Positions 1 through 5,580 of a stretch of 8,011 bases of DNA are shown piece after piece (position 1 is the stretch's first letter; each line of letters begins with the position of its first letter). Position numbers and translations under genes: made by a program. Under the pieces are notes generated by a model, which saw only the letters and a program-made list of their open reading frames with translations, was not told the origin of the DNA and did no database searches. The DNA comes from Clostridia bacterium (GTDB taxonomy: Bacteria > Bacillota_A > Clostridia > Oscillospirales > CAG-272): NCBI GenBank assembly GCA_017472105.1, contig JAFUQY010000247.1, forward strand, positions 1-8,011, read 5' to 3'.

Positions 1-200
1 CGGACGAGGAAATCTACACCTACATCGACTCGGCACAACCCTACGACAAAGCCGGCGCATACGGCATTCAGGAATCCGCCTGCATCTTCGTGGAACGCAT
101 CGACGGAGACTACTGCAACGTCGTGGGTCTGCCTGTGTGCGCGGTTTATGTCCGGCTGCACGACGTTGTTAAAGAAGAAAGAAGAAATAAAAAAGAATAA
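1..200 (+). CDS. maf: Maf-family nucleotide pyrophosphatase, C-terminal fragment (5' end outside window)
   Basis: The reading frame enters from the left edge, with its first full codon at base 3, and gives 65 residues before TAA at 198-200. Visible motifs are [17 protein letters not shown], then [18 protein letters not shown]. These match the conserved C-terminal part of Maf/YhdE proteins, whose usual form is [10 protein letters not shown]...G.Y.NVVGLP. Known for the family: hydrolysis of non-canonical or excess nucleoside triphosphates (dTTP, UTP and modified bases) to monophosphate and pyrophosphate, in the cytoplasm; B. subtilis Maf is also linked to septum formation. The usual protein is about 190-200 residues, so roughly two thirds is missing here because of the window edge. 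The tail is basic (KEERRNKKE). maf just upstream of mreB is the common Firmicute order; the radC gene often found between them is absent. The substrate subfamily cannot be told from this fragment. Confidence 0.93.
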   Translation, partial: DEEIYTYIDSAQPYDKAGAYGIQESACIFVERIDGDYCNVVGLPVCAVYVRLHDVVKEERRNKKE

Positions 201-271
201 ATATGGCTGGAGCGGATGTTCCCTTGCAGCCGTAACGCAAACCCAACCCGCGCGGCAGGCTGGATGGTTCT

Positions 272-423
272 CGCCTCATCCGTCACGATTTTTAAGAAAA
301 AATCGCGCCACCTTCCCCGGCTGCGTTTGTGGAGCTGAAATTTCCAGTACCTGCACGGGGAAGGCTTGTTGAGGGTAGCGTCCCGGAGCATCGCCGGAAG
401 TGAATCACAGTTTGCGCCGCAGG
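272..423. repeat. Repeat A, copy 1
   Basis: The core at 311-423 (113 bp) aligns without gaps to 2979-3091, with 7 differences that are all transitions (about 94% identity). The flank CGCCTCATCC (272-281) is also shared, so the element probably starts there, with a variable hairpin inserted. The core has its own 9-bp inverted arms, CCTTCCCCG (311-319) and CGGGGAAGG (356-364). The pattern CTCATCC-hairpin-CTTCCCC...GGGGAAGG resembles a small palindromic repeat I remember as frequent between genes in gut Clostridia; that is recall, not a search. It is unlikely to code, although short minus-strand frames in both copies give similar peptides because the DNA itself is repeated. Confidence 0.88.
286..305. 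terminator. A/T-rich hairpin downstream of maf, possible terminator
   Basis: CGATTTTT (286-293) and AAAAATCG (298-305) form a perfect 8-bp stem around a 4-base loop, 85 bp after the maf stop. There is no separate T-run after it on the + strand, so termination is uncertain. The hairpin sits between the shared flanks CGCCTCATCC and CCTTCCCCGG of repeat A. In the second copy a different sequence occupies this slot, so it may simply be the variable part of a repeat. Confidence 0.3.
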
Positions 424-449
424 CTGGAATTTACCCGTACAATCCAGTG
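416..449. repeat. Direct repeat C, unit 1
   Basis: This 34-bp unit starts GCCGCAGGCTGG and ends CAATCCAGTG. It matches 493-525 with a few substitutions and one single-base gap, and overlaps the end of repeat A copy 1. The two units are about 77 bp apart. The copy of repeat A near 2979-3091 ends before this segment, so unit C is not a fixed part of repeat A. Confidence 0.7.
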
Positions 450-492
450 ACACTAACGTGACTGTCAGTGCCCGAACCGCCCAAACCTCGCC

Positions 493-525
493 GCCGCAGG
501 CTGAGCTTACCCGGGCAATCCAGTG
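493..525. repeat. Direct repeat C, unit 2
   Basis: Second copy of the unit at 416-449: GCCGCAGGCTGAGCTTACCC followed by GGGCAATCCAGTG. The shared parts are GCCGCAGGCTG, TTACCCG and CAATCCAGTG. Confidence 0.7.
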
Positions 526-650
526 TCTCTTGCGATAAGATATGTTCGTAAAAAACCACAACTGCACGTTGACCAATCCCTCGCCCGGCGGAGCCTTGGG
601 TCCAGGCACTCCTGGCAGCCGAATCAAGAGCCCGGCTGTGGAGGGTTCTT

Positions 651-745
651 GCGCCGCACGCGTAGTGCATAAAATCATAAAACGCGAAGCGTTTTTTACC
701 TTATCTCCCTGACGATTCAGAAAACCCAAACCGGCTGTAAGCCAA
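651..745. repeat. Repeat B, copy 1 (upstream of mreB)
   Basis: These 95 bp align to 3197-3292 with about eight substitutions and one extra T in the second copy. The first 55 bases or so are almost identical; the right part is more diverged until the shared end CCGGCTGTAAGCCAA. The element contains two adjacent hairpins: GCAC/GTGC (656-659 with 665-668) and AAAACGC/GCGTTTT (679-685 with 689-695). It ends 49 bp before the mreB start. The same family stands just before mreD. Confidence 0.88.
679..697 (+). terminator. Stem-loop with T-run inside repeat B copy 1
   Basis: AAAACGC-GAA-GCGTTTT forms a 7-bp stem with a three-base loop, and the T-run extends to 697. The shape is that of a small intrinsic terminator or attenuator, though the stem has only three G-C pairs. 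It lies about 100 bp upstream of mreB, so it could stop transcription coming from maf or act in the mreB leader. Confidence 0.4.
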
Positions 746-794
746 CCCAAAAACGAAACAAATAATCTACTAAAATAAAGGTAACGTAATCATT

Positions 795-1799
795 ATGAAA
801 AGTATCGGCATCGACCTCGGCACCGCCAATACCCTCGTGTATGTGAAAGGCCGCGGTATCGTTCTCCGTGAGCCCTCCGTCGTGGCCGTGGAAGCAAAAT
901 CACGCAAAGTCGTCGCGGTCGGAAACGAAGCAAAAATGATGCTCGGCAAAACGCCCGGCTCCATCCTTGCCATGCGTCCCCTCAAAGACGGCGTCATCGC
1001 GGAATTCGACATCACTGCCGCCATGCTCCGACATTATTTCAAGAAAATCTCCGGCAATACCATCTTCAGCCGCCCGAAGGTCATCATCTGTATCCCCTAC
1101 GGCGTCACCGAAGTGGAAAAACGCGCAGTCGAGGACGTCACCCTTGAAGCCGGCGCTCAGTCCGTTGCCCTGATCGAAGAACCCATCGCGGCAGCTTTCG
1201 GAAGCGGTCTCCGCGTTGACGACGCGCGCGGCTCCATGATCGTTGACCTCGGCGGCGGTACCACGGAAGTCGCGGTTCTCTCCCTCGGCGGCATCGTCAT
1301 GTCCAATTCCCTCCGCATCGCCGGTGACGAACTCGACGAAGCCATCGTTTCCTACATCAAGCGCAAGTACAATATCCTCATCGGCGAAACCACCGCGGAG
1401 CTTCTGAAAAAACGGATCGGCAGTGCGCACGAAGCCACCGACCGCGGGGCAATGGAGGTTCGCGGACGCAATCTGCTCAGCGGTCTGCCGGCGATTGTGA
1501 CCATCACTTCCGCGGAAATCCGTGAGGCTCTGCGCGATCAGCTTGAGGACATCCTCGAAGGTATCCGCAACACCCTCGAGAGCACGCCTCCGGAGCTCGC
1601 ATCCGACATTTACGACACGGGCATCATGCTCGCGGGCGGCGGTGCGCTTCTCTCCGGTCTGGATCTGTTGATTTCCCGCATGACGGGTATCCGTACAGTC
1701 GTCGCGAAGTCCCCGATTGACAGCGTCGCCGTCGGTATCGGACGCGTCATCGAGAGCGGAAACGACATGAACGGGCTGGTTTCGTACCGGGCGCGGTAA
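795..1799 (+). CDS. mreB: MreB, actin-like rod-shape-determining protein
   Basis: 334 residues, full length for MreB (B. subtilis 337, E. coli 347). Actin-fold nucleotide-binding motifs are all present: phosphate-1 loop IDLGTANT (6-13), LIEEPIAAA (127-134), phosphate-2 loop DLGGGTTEVAV (151-161) and adenosine motif LAGGGALLSG (279-288). ISGNTIFSRP (85-94) corresponds to the hydrophobic loop by which MreB binds the inner face of the membrane. Known role: ATP-dependent antiparallel filaments that move around the cell and position the wall-elongation machinery with MreC, MreD, RodA and PBP2. ATG at 795 is chosen because the protein then starts exactly at MKSIGIDLGT; the upstream AAAGGT (777-782) is a weak, distant ribosome site. 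maf lies upstream. mreC follows after an unusual 232-bp gap. MreB is preferred over Mbl or MreBH because of the adjoining mreC and mreD; paralogues elsewhere cannot be excluded. Confidence 0.98.
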   Translation: MKSIGIDLGTANTLVYVKGRGIVLREPSVVAVEAKSRKVVAVGNEAKMMLGKTPGSILAMRPLKDGVIAEFDITAAMLRHYFKKISGNTIFSRPKVIICIPYGVTEVEKRAVEDVTLEAGAQSVALIEEPIAAAFGSGLRVDDARGSMIVDLGGGTTEVAVLSLGGIVMSNSLRIAGDELDEAIVSYIKRKYNILIGETTAELLKKRIGSAHEATDRGAMEVRGRNLLSGLPAIVTITSAEIREALRDQLEDILEGIRNTLESTPPELASDIYDTGIMLAGGGALLSGLDLLISRMTGIRTVVAKSPIDSVAVGIGRVIESGNDMNGLVSYRAR

Positions 1800-1849
1800 A
1801 AGCGGCAGTTTCCGGATTCTCCAGATCTGAACACGCAAACCCAAAATAT

Positions 1850-1982
1850 CGTAGGGGACGGCGCCCTCGACGTCCCGCAAAGCAAAAGCAATCGAAATTT
1901 TGTCAGCTTTCAACCGTGACCATTCACAGCAATATCATTTGTTTGAATTGTTTGTCGGGACGTCGAGGCGCCGTCCCCTACG
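1850..1982. mobile_element. 133-bp palindromic element (MITE-like) between mreB and mreC
   Basis: The left arm 1850-1877 (CGTAGGGGACGGCGCCCTCG then ACGTCCCG) and the right arm 1956-1982 are reverse complements, differing by a single missing G. They enclose 78 bp of A/T-richer DNA. The element has long inverted ends, is small and codes for nothing recognisable, so it fits a non-autonomous miniature element or a palindromic intergenic repeat. I see no clear target-site duplication (left flank AAAATAT, right flank GTTTCTG). The transcript would form a very stable long-stem hairpin between mreB and mreC. Only one copy is in the window; the partial likeness of 3122-3152 (CCCCTACGG end) hints at a family. 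Confidence 0.6.
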
Positions 1983-2031
1983 GTTTCTGCAAATTGATGC
2001 TTTCACCTGCACCCGATTGCAAACATTATTT

Positions 2032-2892
2032 ATGAAACATTTTTTCAAAGATAAATTCTTCTACATCATCACCGTTATTGCGCTGCTGGTGACGATCGTT
2101 CCGTCGGTGTTATATTCGATGGGGCTGACGTTCGTTTTCCGCGATGCGGTGAATATGCTCCTCACACCCATGCAGAAGGGATTCAACTACGCCTCCGAGG
2201 CCGTGGACGGGTTTGTTTCCTATTTCTACAAATTCGATGACCTCGTCGAGGAAAACAACCGCCTCAAGGAGGAAATCCGCGATCTTCGAGAACAGAACTA
2301 TGACGCCGCGGATCTTGAGGAAATGTACACGTGGATGAGCGATTTTCTGGAGCTGAAAATGCAGCATCAGGATTATAAAATGACCGCCGCCGCCATCACC
2401 GGACGGGAAAGCGGAAACTACGCGAAGATTCTCACCATCGACGCGGGATCCGCCGCAGGTCTTGAGCTCGCCATGCCCGTTGTGACCTCCGACGGCATCG
2501 TGGGACAGATCACGGAGCTCGGTCTGACATGGGCACGCGTGACGACGATCGTTGAACCGAACTCGTCCGTGGGCGCGTACATTGAGAGAACCGGTGACGC
2601 GGGCGTGTGTGAGGGCAGTTTCGAGCTCTCCGCGGACGGTCTGTGCGAGCTGAATTATCTTCCCGCCGACAGCACCGTTCAGGCAGGCGACCGCGTTCTT
2701 TCCACCGGCTTCGGCAGCGTCTACCCGCGCGGTCTCGTGATCGGGTACGTCGAATCCGTCGAGGAAAACCCGTACACGCGCGGTCTGACCGTGAAGGTAA
2801 AATGCGCCGCCGAGCTGTCCGAACTCTCGCGGGTTATGGTGATTACGTCGTTTGAAGCCACCGCAGTTGACGCGAGCGAGCTGGCGGAATAA
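2032..2892 (+). CDS. mreC: MreC, rod-shape-determining scaffold protein
   Basis: 286 residues. The order is that of MreC: a short basic N-terminus, one membrane segment at about 9-31 (FFYIITVIALLVTIVPSVLY), a coiled coil at about 66-112 (LVEENNRLKEEIRDLREQN), then the beta-rich MreC domain at about 117-274 with the conserved stretch GDRVLSTGFGSVYPRGLVIG (219-238). Known role: a bitopic protein outside the cytoplasmic membrane that links MreB/MreD to PBP2-RodA wall synthesis. An in-frame ATG at 1900 would add 44 residues, but those codons read through the inverted repeat at 1956-1982 and would place non-membrane sequence before the anchor. ATG 2032 gives MKHFFKDKFF directly before the membrane segment and is preferred. 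No Shine-Dalgarno sequence is visible before it (GCAAACATTATTTATG). The C-terminal tail is acidic and short. Confidence 0.96.
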   Translation: MKHFFKDKFFYIITVIALLVTIVPSVLYSMGLTFVFRDAVNMLLTPMQKGFNYASEAVDGFVSYFYKFDDLVEENNRLKEEIRDLREQNYDAADLEEMYTWMSDFLELKMQHQDYKMTAAAITGRESGNYAKILTIDAGSAAGLELAMPVVTSDGIVGQITELGLTWARVTTIVEPNSSVGAYIERTGDAGVCEGSFELSADGLCELNYLPADSTVQAGDRVLSTGFGSVYPRGLVIGYVESVEENPYTRGLTVKVKCAAELSELSRVMVITSFEATAVDASELAE

Positions 2893-2929
2893 GGCAGGAT
2901 GAATCGGCGGATATAAAGAAAAATACAAT

Positions 2930-2973
2930 GCGCCGCGTCTGAGAGGTGTCACGCCTCATCCACCACGCGGCGC
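2930..2973 (+). terminator. Nested stem-loop just downstream of mreC
   Basis: GCGCCGCGT (2930-2938) and ACGCGGCGC (2965-2973) are perfect 9-bp inverted arms, 37 bp after the mreC stop. Inside them GAGGTG-TCA-CGCCTC (2943-2957) forms a second 6-bp hairpin with one G-U pair. The structure should be very stable in RNA. It is followed by a C-run, not a T-run, so it is not a canonical terminator; it may protect the 3' end of the message or be the variable part of repeat A. Confidence 0.4.
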
Positions 2974-3091
2974 TCCCCCCTTCCCCGGCTGCGTTTGTAA
3001 AGCTGAAATTTCCAGTGCCTGCACGGGGAAGGCTTGTTAAGGGTGGCGTCCCGGAGCATCGCCGGAAGTAAATCACAGTCTGCGCCGCAGG
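2952..3091. repeat. Repeat A, copy 2
   Basis: The core 2979-3091 matches 311-423 over 113 bp without gaps, with seven transitions. It keeps both inverted arms, CCTTCCCCG (2979-2987) and CGGGGAAGG (3024-3032). The left flank CGCCTCATCC (2952-2961) is also shared with copy 1. Between flank and core lies CACGCGGCGC, the right arm of the nested hairpin, where copy 1 has its A/T-rich hairpin. Confidence 0.88.
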
Positions 3092-3121
3092 TTCATCGCC
3101 GGAGGTGCGGTTTGAATTTTT

Positions 3122-3152
3122 CGACGGGCGCGCGCAAGACCCGCCCCTACGG
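3122..3152. repeat. Short G/C-rich palindromic fragment ending CCCCTACGG
   Basis: GGGCG and CGCCC can pair around GCGCGCAAGACC-type loop sequence, and the right end CCCCTACGG is the same as the right end of the inverted element in the mreB-mreC gap (1956-1983). It looks like a single, shorter member of a GTAGGGG-type intergenic repeat family. The family assignment is inference from the shared end only. Confidence 0.45.
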
Positions 3153-3196
3153 TTAAAACCAACGTCCCATCAACAGAAACAACGTAAACCCAAACC

Positions 3197-3292
3197 GCGC
3201 TGCACGCGTAGTGCATAAAATCATAAAACGCGAAGCGTTTTTTTACCTTATCTCCCTAACGCTTTAGGAAAACTTAACCGGCTGTAAGCCAA
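3197..3292. repeat. Repeat B, copy 2 (upstream of mreD)
   Basis: Matches 651-745. It contains TGCAC/GTGCA (3201-3205 with 3211-3215), one pair longer than in copy 1, and AAAACGC-GAA-GCGTTTT. It ends only 16 bp before the mreD start codon, so most of the mreD leader is this repeat. Confidence 0.88.
3225..3244 (+). terminator. Stem-loop with T-run inside repeat B copy 2
   Basis: AAAACGC (3225-3231), loop GAA, GCGTTTT (3235-3241), with the T-run extending to 3244. It is identical to the copy before mreB apart from one extra T. The position, about 65 bp before mreD, could reduce read-through from mreC into mreD. Confidence 0.4.
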
Positions 3293-3308
3293 ACATCCCT
3301 ACAAAATC

Positions 3309-3899
3309 ATGAAAAACAAAACGCAAGATTCTCTCCCGGAAAAACTCCGCGGATGGCGGCTGGGTCTCTCCCTCGACGGCGAAAATCTCGCGAAGGGCGG
3401 CGTCTGTGCACTCCTCCTCGTCTTTTTCGCACTGCTCCAGACCACGCTGTTCACAAGATTCAAACCGTTCGGCGCGGTGCCGGATCTCATTCTCCCGCTC
3501 GTCATCGCCGTCTCCATGACCGAGAAAGAAAAATGGGGCGCCGTGTTCGGTGTCATCGCCGCGTTCGTCATCGAATCCCTCGGCGGCTCCACTGTGACCC
3601 TGCTCCCGATTCTCTACATGCTCGCCGGGTATGTCTGCGGCATCTGCACAACCTACTATTTCCGTGACGCCTTCGCGGTGCGCGGAATGTACACGCTCAT
3701 TTCCTCAGCCGCAAGAGTGATCTTTACCCTGCTCGCACTCGTCCTCACCGTCGGTGACTTCGATCTCATCCTCTGCCTCAAAGACGCAGTCGTGCCGGAG
3801 TTCTTTGCCAGCGTCGTTTTCGCAGTCCTCCCTCACGCCGCCGCAAAACTCGCACTCCGCCCGTTCCACCTCACAAGAGACGAGAGAACCGGATCTTGA
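3309..3899 (+). CDS. mreD: MreD, rod-shape-determining membrane protein
   Basis: 196 residues, very hydrophobic after about residue 29. Membrane segments are likely at about 30-48, 56-70, 76-92, 97-117, 125-147 and 152-179. The family pattern is recognisable in LLQTTLFTRFKPFGAVPDLI (42-61), where the Q and the PDL are typical, and in LLPILYMLAGYVCG (98-111). Known role: polytopic partner of MreC in the elongasome. Its place after mreC supports the call because the family is weakly conserved. The 28-residue polar N-terminus is longer than usual for MreD, but no other ATG occurs before residue 70, so ATG 3309 is kept. No Shine-Dalgarno sequence precedes it; the last 20 bases before the start have no G. 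The stop codon lies inside a strong hairpin. The minCD genes often found next in Firmicutes are not here. Confidence 0.9.
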   Translation: MKNKTQDSLPEKLRGWRLGLSLDGENLAKGGVCALLLVFFALLQTTLFTRFKPFGAVPDLILPLVIAVSMTEKEKWGAVFGVIAAFVIESLGGSTVTLLPILYMLAGYVCGICTTYYFRDAFAVRGMYTLISSAARVIFTLLALVLTVGDFDLILCLKDAVVPEFFASVVFAVLPHAAAKLALRPFHLTRDERTGS

Positions 3900-3913
3900 T
3901 CCGATTTTCTCTC
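3882..3913 (+). terminator. Hairpin overlapping the mreD stop codon
   Basis: CGGATC-TT-GATCCG (3890-3903) is a perfect 6-bp stem. After a mismatch and two A-T pairs it extends by GAGAG (3882-3886) pairing with CTCTC (3909-3913), past two bulged T. The T/C-rich sequence that follows has no long T-run. It may be a weak terminator of the mre genes or a structure affecting mreD termination and dus start. The TGA stop (3897-3899) is in the loop region. Confidence 0.5.
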
Positions 3914-3956
3914 TTCACTTTTCACCCTTCACTTCATCAACAAATCCACATCTGAT

Positions 3957-4934
3957 ATGCCGAACATTATCTCTTCCCTCGCTCCCATGGCGGGCTATAC
4001 CGATGCCGCGTTCCGCAGAATCTGCTCGGAATTCGGCGCGGATTACGCTGTCAGCGAGATGATTTCTTCCATGGCAATGGTCATGGGCGACAGAAAAACC
4101 GCTGATCTCGCGAAAATCCATCCCGGAGAAGCCCCCGTTGTGCTCCAGATTTTCGGGCACGATCCCGATGTCATGGCGAAATCCGCCGATATGCTCCTTT
4201 CCGGCGACTACCACGGCTGCTCCTATGCCGCAAAACCCGCCGGAATCGATATCAACATGGGCTGTCCCGTCAAAAAAATCGTCTCCAACGGCGAGGGATC
4301 CGCACTCATGAAAAATACAGACCTCGCCTGCCGGATTATCTCCGCTGTCGCTGAGGTCTGCGCAAAATACAGCGTCCCGCTCTCCGTGAAACACCGGCTC
4401 GGATGGGACAGCACTTCAATCAACGCCGCGGATTTCGCATATGCCGCCGCACGTGCAGGAGCTTCGAAAATCACGCTCCATACCCGCACGCGCGAGCAGA
4501 TGTATGCCCCGTCCGCGGATCCTTCCGTCTGCCGTGAAGTCTCCGCACGACTCCGAGAACTGAATGTCCCGCTCGTTGGCAACGGGGATATCGAAACCCT
4601 TGATGACGCAAAAGCTTACCTTGATTTCGGGTGCAGTGAAGTCTCCGTCGGTCGTGCCGCGCTCGGGAATCCGTGGATTTTCCGCCAGCTCAAGGAGCCG
4701 GATACCTTCACGCCGCCGTCCCTCGACGAAGTCATCGACCTTGTCATCCGCTTTGTCACCGAGCTTGTCGCCGAAAAAGGAGAAGAGGTCGGCATCCGGG
4801 AATCCCGCGGACGTGCGGCGTATTTCATCCACGGCATGCGCGGCTCTGCAAAAATCCGCGACCGGCTCAACCACTCCAATACTCTCGATGAGTTTGTCTC
4901 TGTACTGAACGAAATTAAGAACACTGTGAATTGA
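3957..4934 (+). CDS. dus: tRNA-dihydrouridine synthase, DusB-like
   Basis: 325 residues, normal for bacterial Dus. It begins SSLAPMAGYTDAAFRR (6-21), the FMN-binding start of the TIM barrel. It has DINMGCPVKK (98-107) with the catalytic proton-donor Cys103, then SVKHRLGWD (143-151) with FMN-binding Lys145, TLHTRTREQMY (173-183), VGNGDIETLDDA (207-218) and GRAALGNPWIF (232-242). The C-terminal helical part (about 255-325) is the tRNA-binding domain. Known reaction: NADPH-dependent reduction of specific uridines to dihydrouridine in tRNA, with FMN. The SVKHR motif differs from the commoner VKIR/VKxR but keeps the Lys and Arg. A flavin-reductase-like gene follows 6 bp later, probably cotranscribed. 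Upstream is a 57-bp gap whose last 50 bases hold almost no G, and there is no Shine-Dalgarno sequence. Which uridine it modifies cannot be read from the sequence; the DusB label is by overall resemblance. Confidence 0.95.
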   Translation: MPNIISSLAPMAGYTDAAFRRICSEFGADYAVSEMISSMAMVMGDRKTADLAKIHPGEAPVVLQIFGHDPDVMAKSADMLLSGDYHGCSYAAKPAGIDINMGCPVKKIVSNGEGSALMKNTDLACRIISAVAEVCAKYSVPLSVKHRLGWDSTSINAADFAYAAARAGASKITLHTRTREQMYAPSADPSVCREVSARLRELNVPLVGNGDIETLDDAKAYLDFGCSEVSVGRAALGNPWIFRQLKEPDTFTPPSLDEVIDLVIRFVTELVAEKGEEVGIRESRGRAAYFIHGMRGSAKIRDRLNHSNTLDEFVSVLNEIKNTVN

Positions 4935-4940
4935 TTAACT

Positions 4941-5573
4941 ATGTCTGAACGTATTTACTGGAAGGGTTCGTCCCTTCTCGCGCCCGTGCCGTCGGTGATG
5001 GTGACCTGCGGTACGCTTGAAAAGGCGAATATCATCACCATCGGCTGGTGCGGCGTCGTCTCCACAAGACCTGCGCGCGTGTACATCAGCGTCCGTCCCG
5101 AGCGGCATTCCCACGGCATCATCAAAGAATCCGGGGAATTCGTCATCAACCTCACACCCGCGGCATTTGCCGAAATTGCAGACTACTGCGGTACCGTCAC
5201 CGGCCGCATCGTCGATAAAGTCAAGAAAACCGAGCTGAACCTCACCGCATCCAAGGAAGTCACCGCGCCCACCATCGCCGAATGCCCGCTCGCACTCGAA
5301 TGCCGCGTCATCGACGTCCTGCATCACGGCTCGCACGATATGTTCATCGCCGACGTCGTGCAAGTATCCGTCGATCCCACGTACGTCGCAGAGGACGGCA
5401 AGCTCCGCCTCGATAAAGCGGGACTTCTCGTGTATGTGCATGGTGAATATTTCGAAATCGGAAAAAAGATCGGCAAAATCGGAATCGCCCTCGAAAATAA
5501 GAAAAAAGGAAAGAACGCCCGCGTTTCAAAATCAAAAAAGAATCCTGCCAAACCCAAGAATGCAGTAAAATAA
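4941..5573 (+). CDS. Flavin reductase-like FMN-binding protein with Lys-rich tail
   Basis: 210 residues. The split-barrel flavin-reductase-like domain covers about 8-180: SLLAPVPSVMVTCG (11-24), ANIITIGWCGVVSTRPARVY (29-48), the conserved SGEFVINL (64-71), SHDMFIADVVQV (131-142) and the end YVHGEYFEIGKKIG (165-178). Proteins of this kind bind FMN and are annotated as flavin reductases or conserved flavoproteins; the true substrate is usually unknown. Residues 187-210 form an added basic tail with ten Lys and one Arg, beyond where the domain normally ends, coded by A-rich codons. The tail could be a nucleic-acid or membrane contact, but that is inference. The gene starts 6 bp after dus with no Shine-Dalgarno sequence visible, so translation may be coupled to dus. 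Dus is itself an FMN enzyme, so a shared flavin role is possible but unproven. Confidence 0.88.
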   Translation: MSERIYWKGSSLLAPVPSVMVTCGTLEKANIITIGWCGVVSTRPARVYISVRPERHSHGIIKESGEFVINLTPAAFAEIADYCGTVTGRIVDKVKKTELNLTASKEVTAPTIAECPLALECRVIDVLHHGSHDMFIADVVQVSVDPTYVAEDGKLRLDKAGLLVYVHGEYFEIGKKIGKIGIALENKKKGKNARVSKSKKNPAKPKNAVK

Positions 5574-5580
5574 AGTTTAC

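Larger units (their letters stand above)
201..794. other. 594-bp gene-free region between maf and mreB, filled with repeats and hairpins
   Basis: I find no convincing gene here. Short open frames on both strands run through repeated DNA and resemble no family. From left to right the region holds an A/T-rich 8-bp hairpin (286-305), repeat A copy 1 (272-423), a pair of imperfect direct repeats (416-449 and 493-525), a small hairpin CCAGG-CACT-CCTGG (602-615), and repeat B copy 1 (651-745) with a terminator-like stem-loop. A short palindrome GGCT-GTA-AGCC lies at 733-743, inside repeat B. The mreB promoter should lie between about 700 and 790, but I see no good -35/-10 pair; TAAAAT at 771-776 is only a weak -10 candidate with no matching -35. 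Confidence 0.7.
2893..3308. other. 416-bp gene-free region between mreC and mreD, built from repeats
   Basis: No gene is visible. In order it holds a nested hairpin (2930-2973), repeat A copy 2 (2952-3091), a second CATCGCCGGAGGT (3095-3107) echoing the CATCGCCGGAAGT inside repeat A, a G/C-rich palindromic fragment ending CCCCTACGG (3122-3152), a short A/C-rich spacer, and repeat B copy 2 (3197-3292). mreC and mreD are normally adjacent or overlapping, so this gap is unusual. I found no clear promoter for mreD in it. Confidence 0.7.

Noticed and set aside
146..391. Similar minus-strand peptides in both copies of repeat A (also 2843-3076), suggesting a duplicated small gene
   Set aside because: The similarity follows from the DNA repeat. 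The differences are spread over all codon positions, and there is no ribosome site or family.
569..574. TTGACC as a -35 box for mreB
   Set aside because: No acceptable -10 box lies 16-18 bp downstream, and the site is over 200 bp from the gene.
201..794. CRISPR array or riboswitch in the repeat-rich leader
   Set aside because: The repeats are too few, unequal and irregularly spaced for CRISPR, and I recognise no conserved riboswitch core.
900..1913. 337-residue open frame on the minus strand across mreB
   Set aside because: It is a shadow of mreB: the C-rich third positions of the real gene leave the opposite strand open. The peptide is low-complexity and matches no family.
1900..2031. 44-residue N-terminal extension of MreC from ATG 1900
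   Set aside because: The extension reads through the inverted arm of the palindromic element and precedes a normal MreC start with its membrane anchor.
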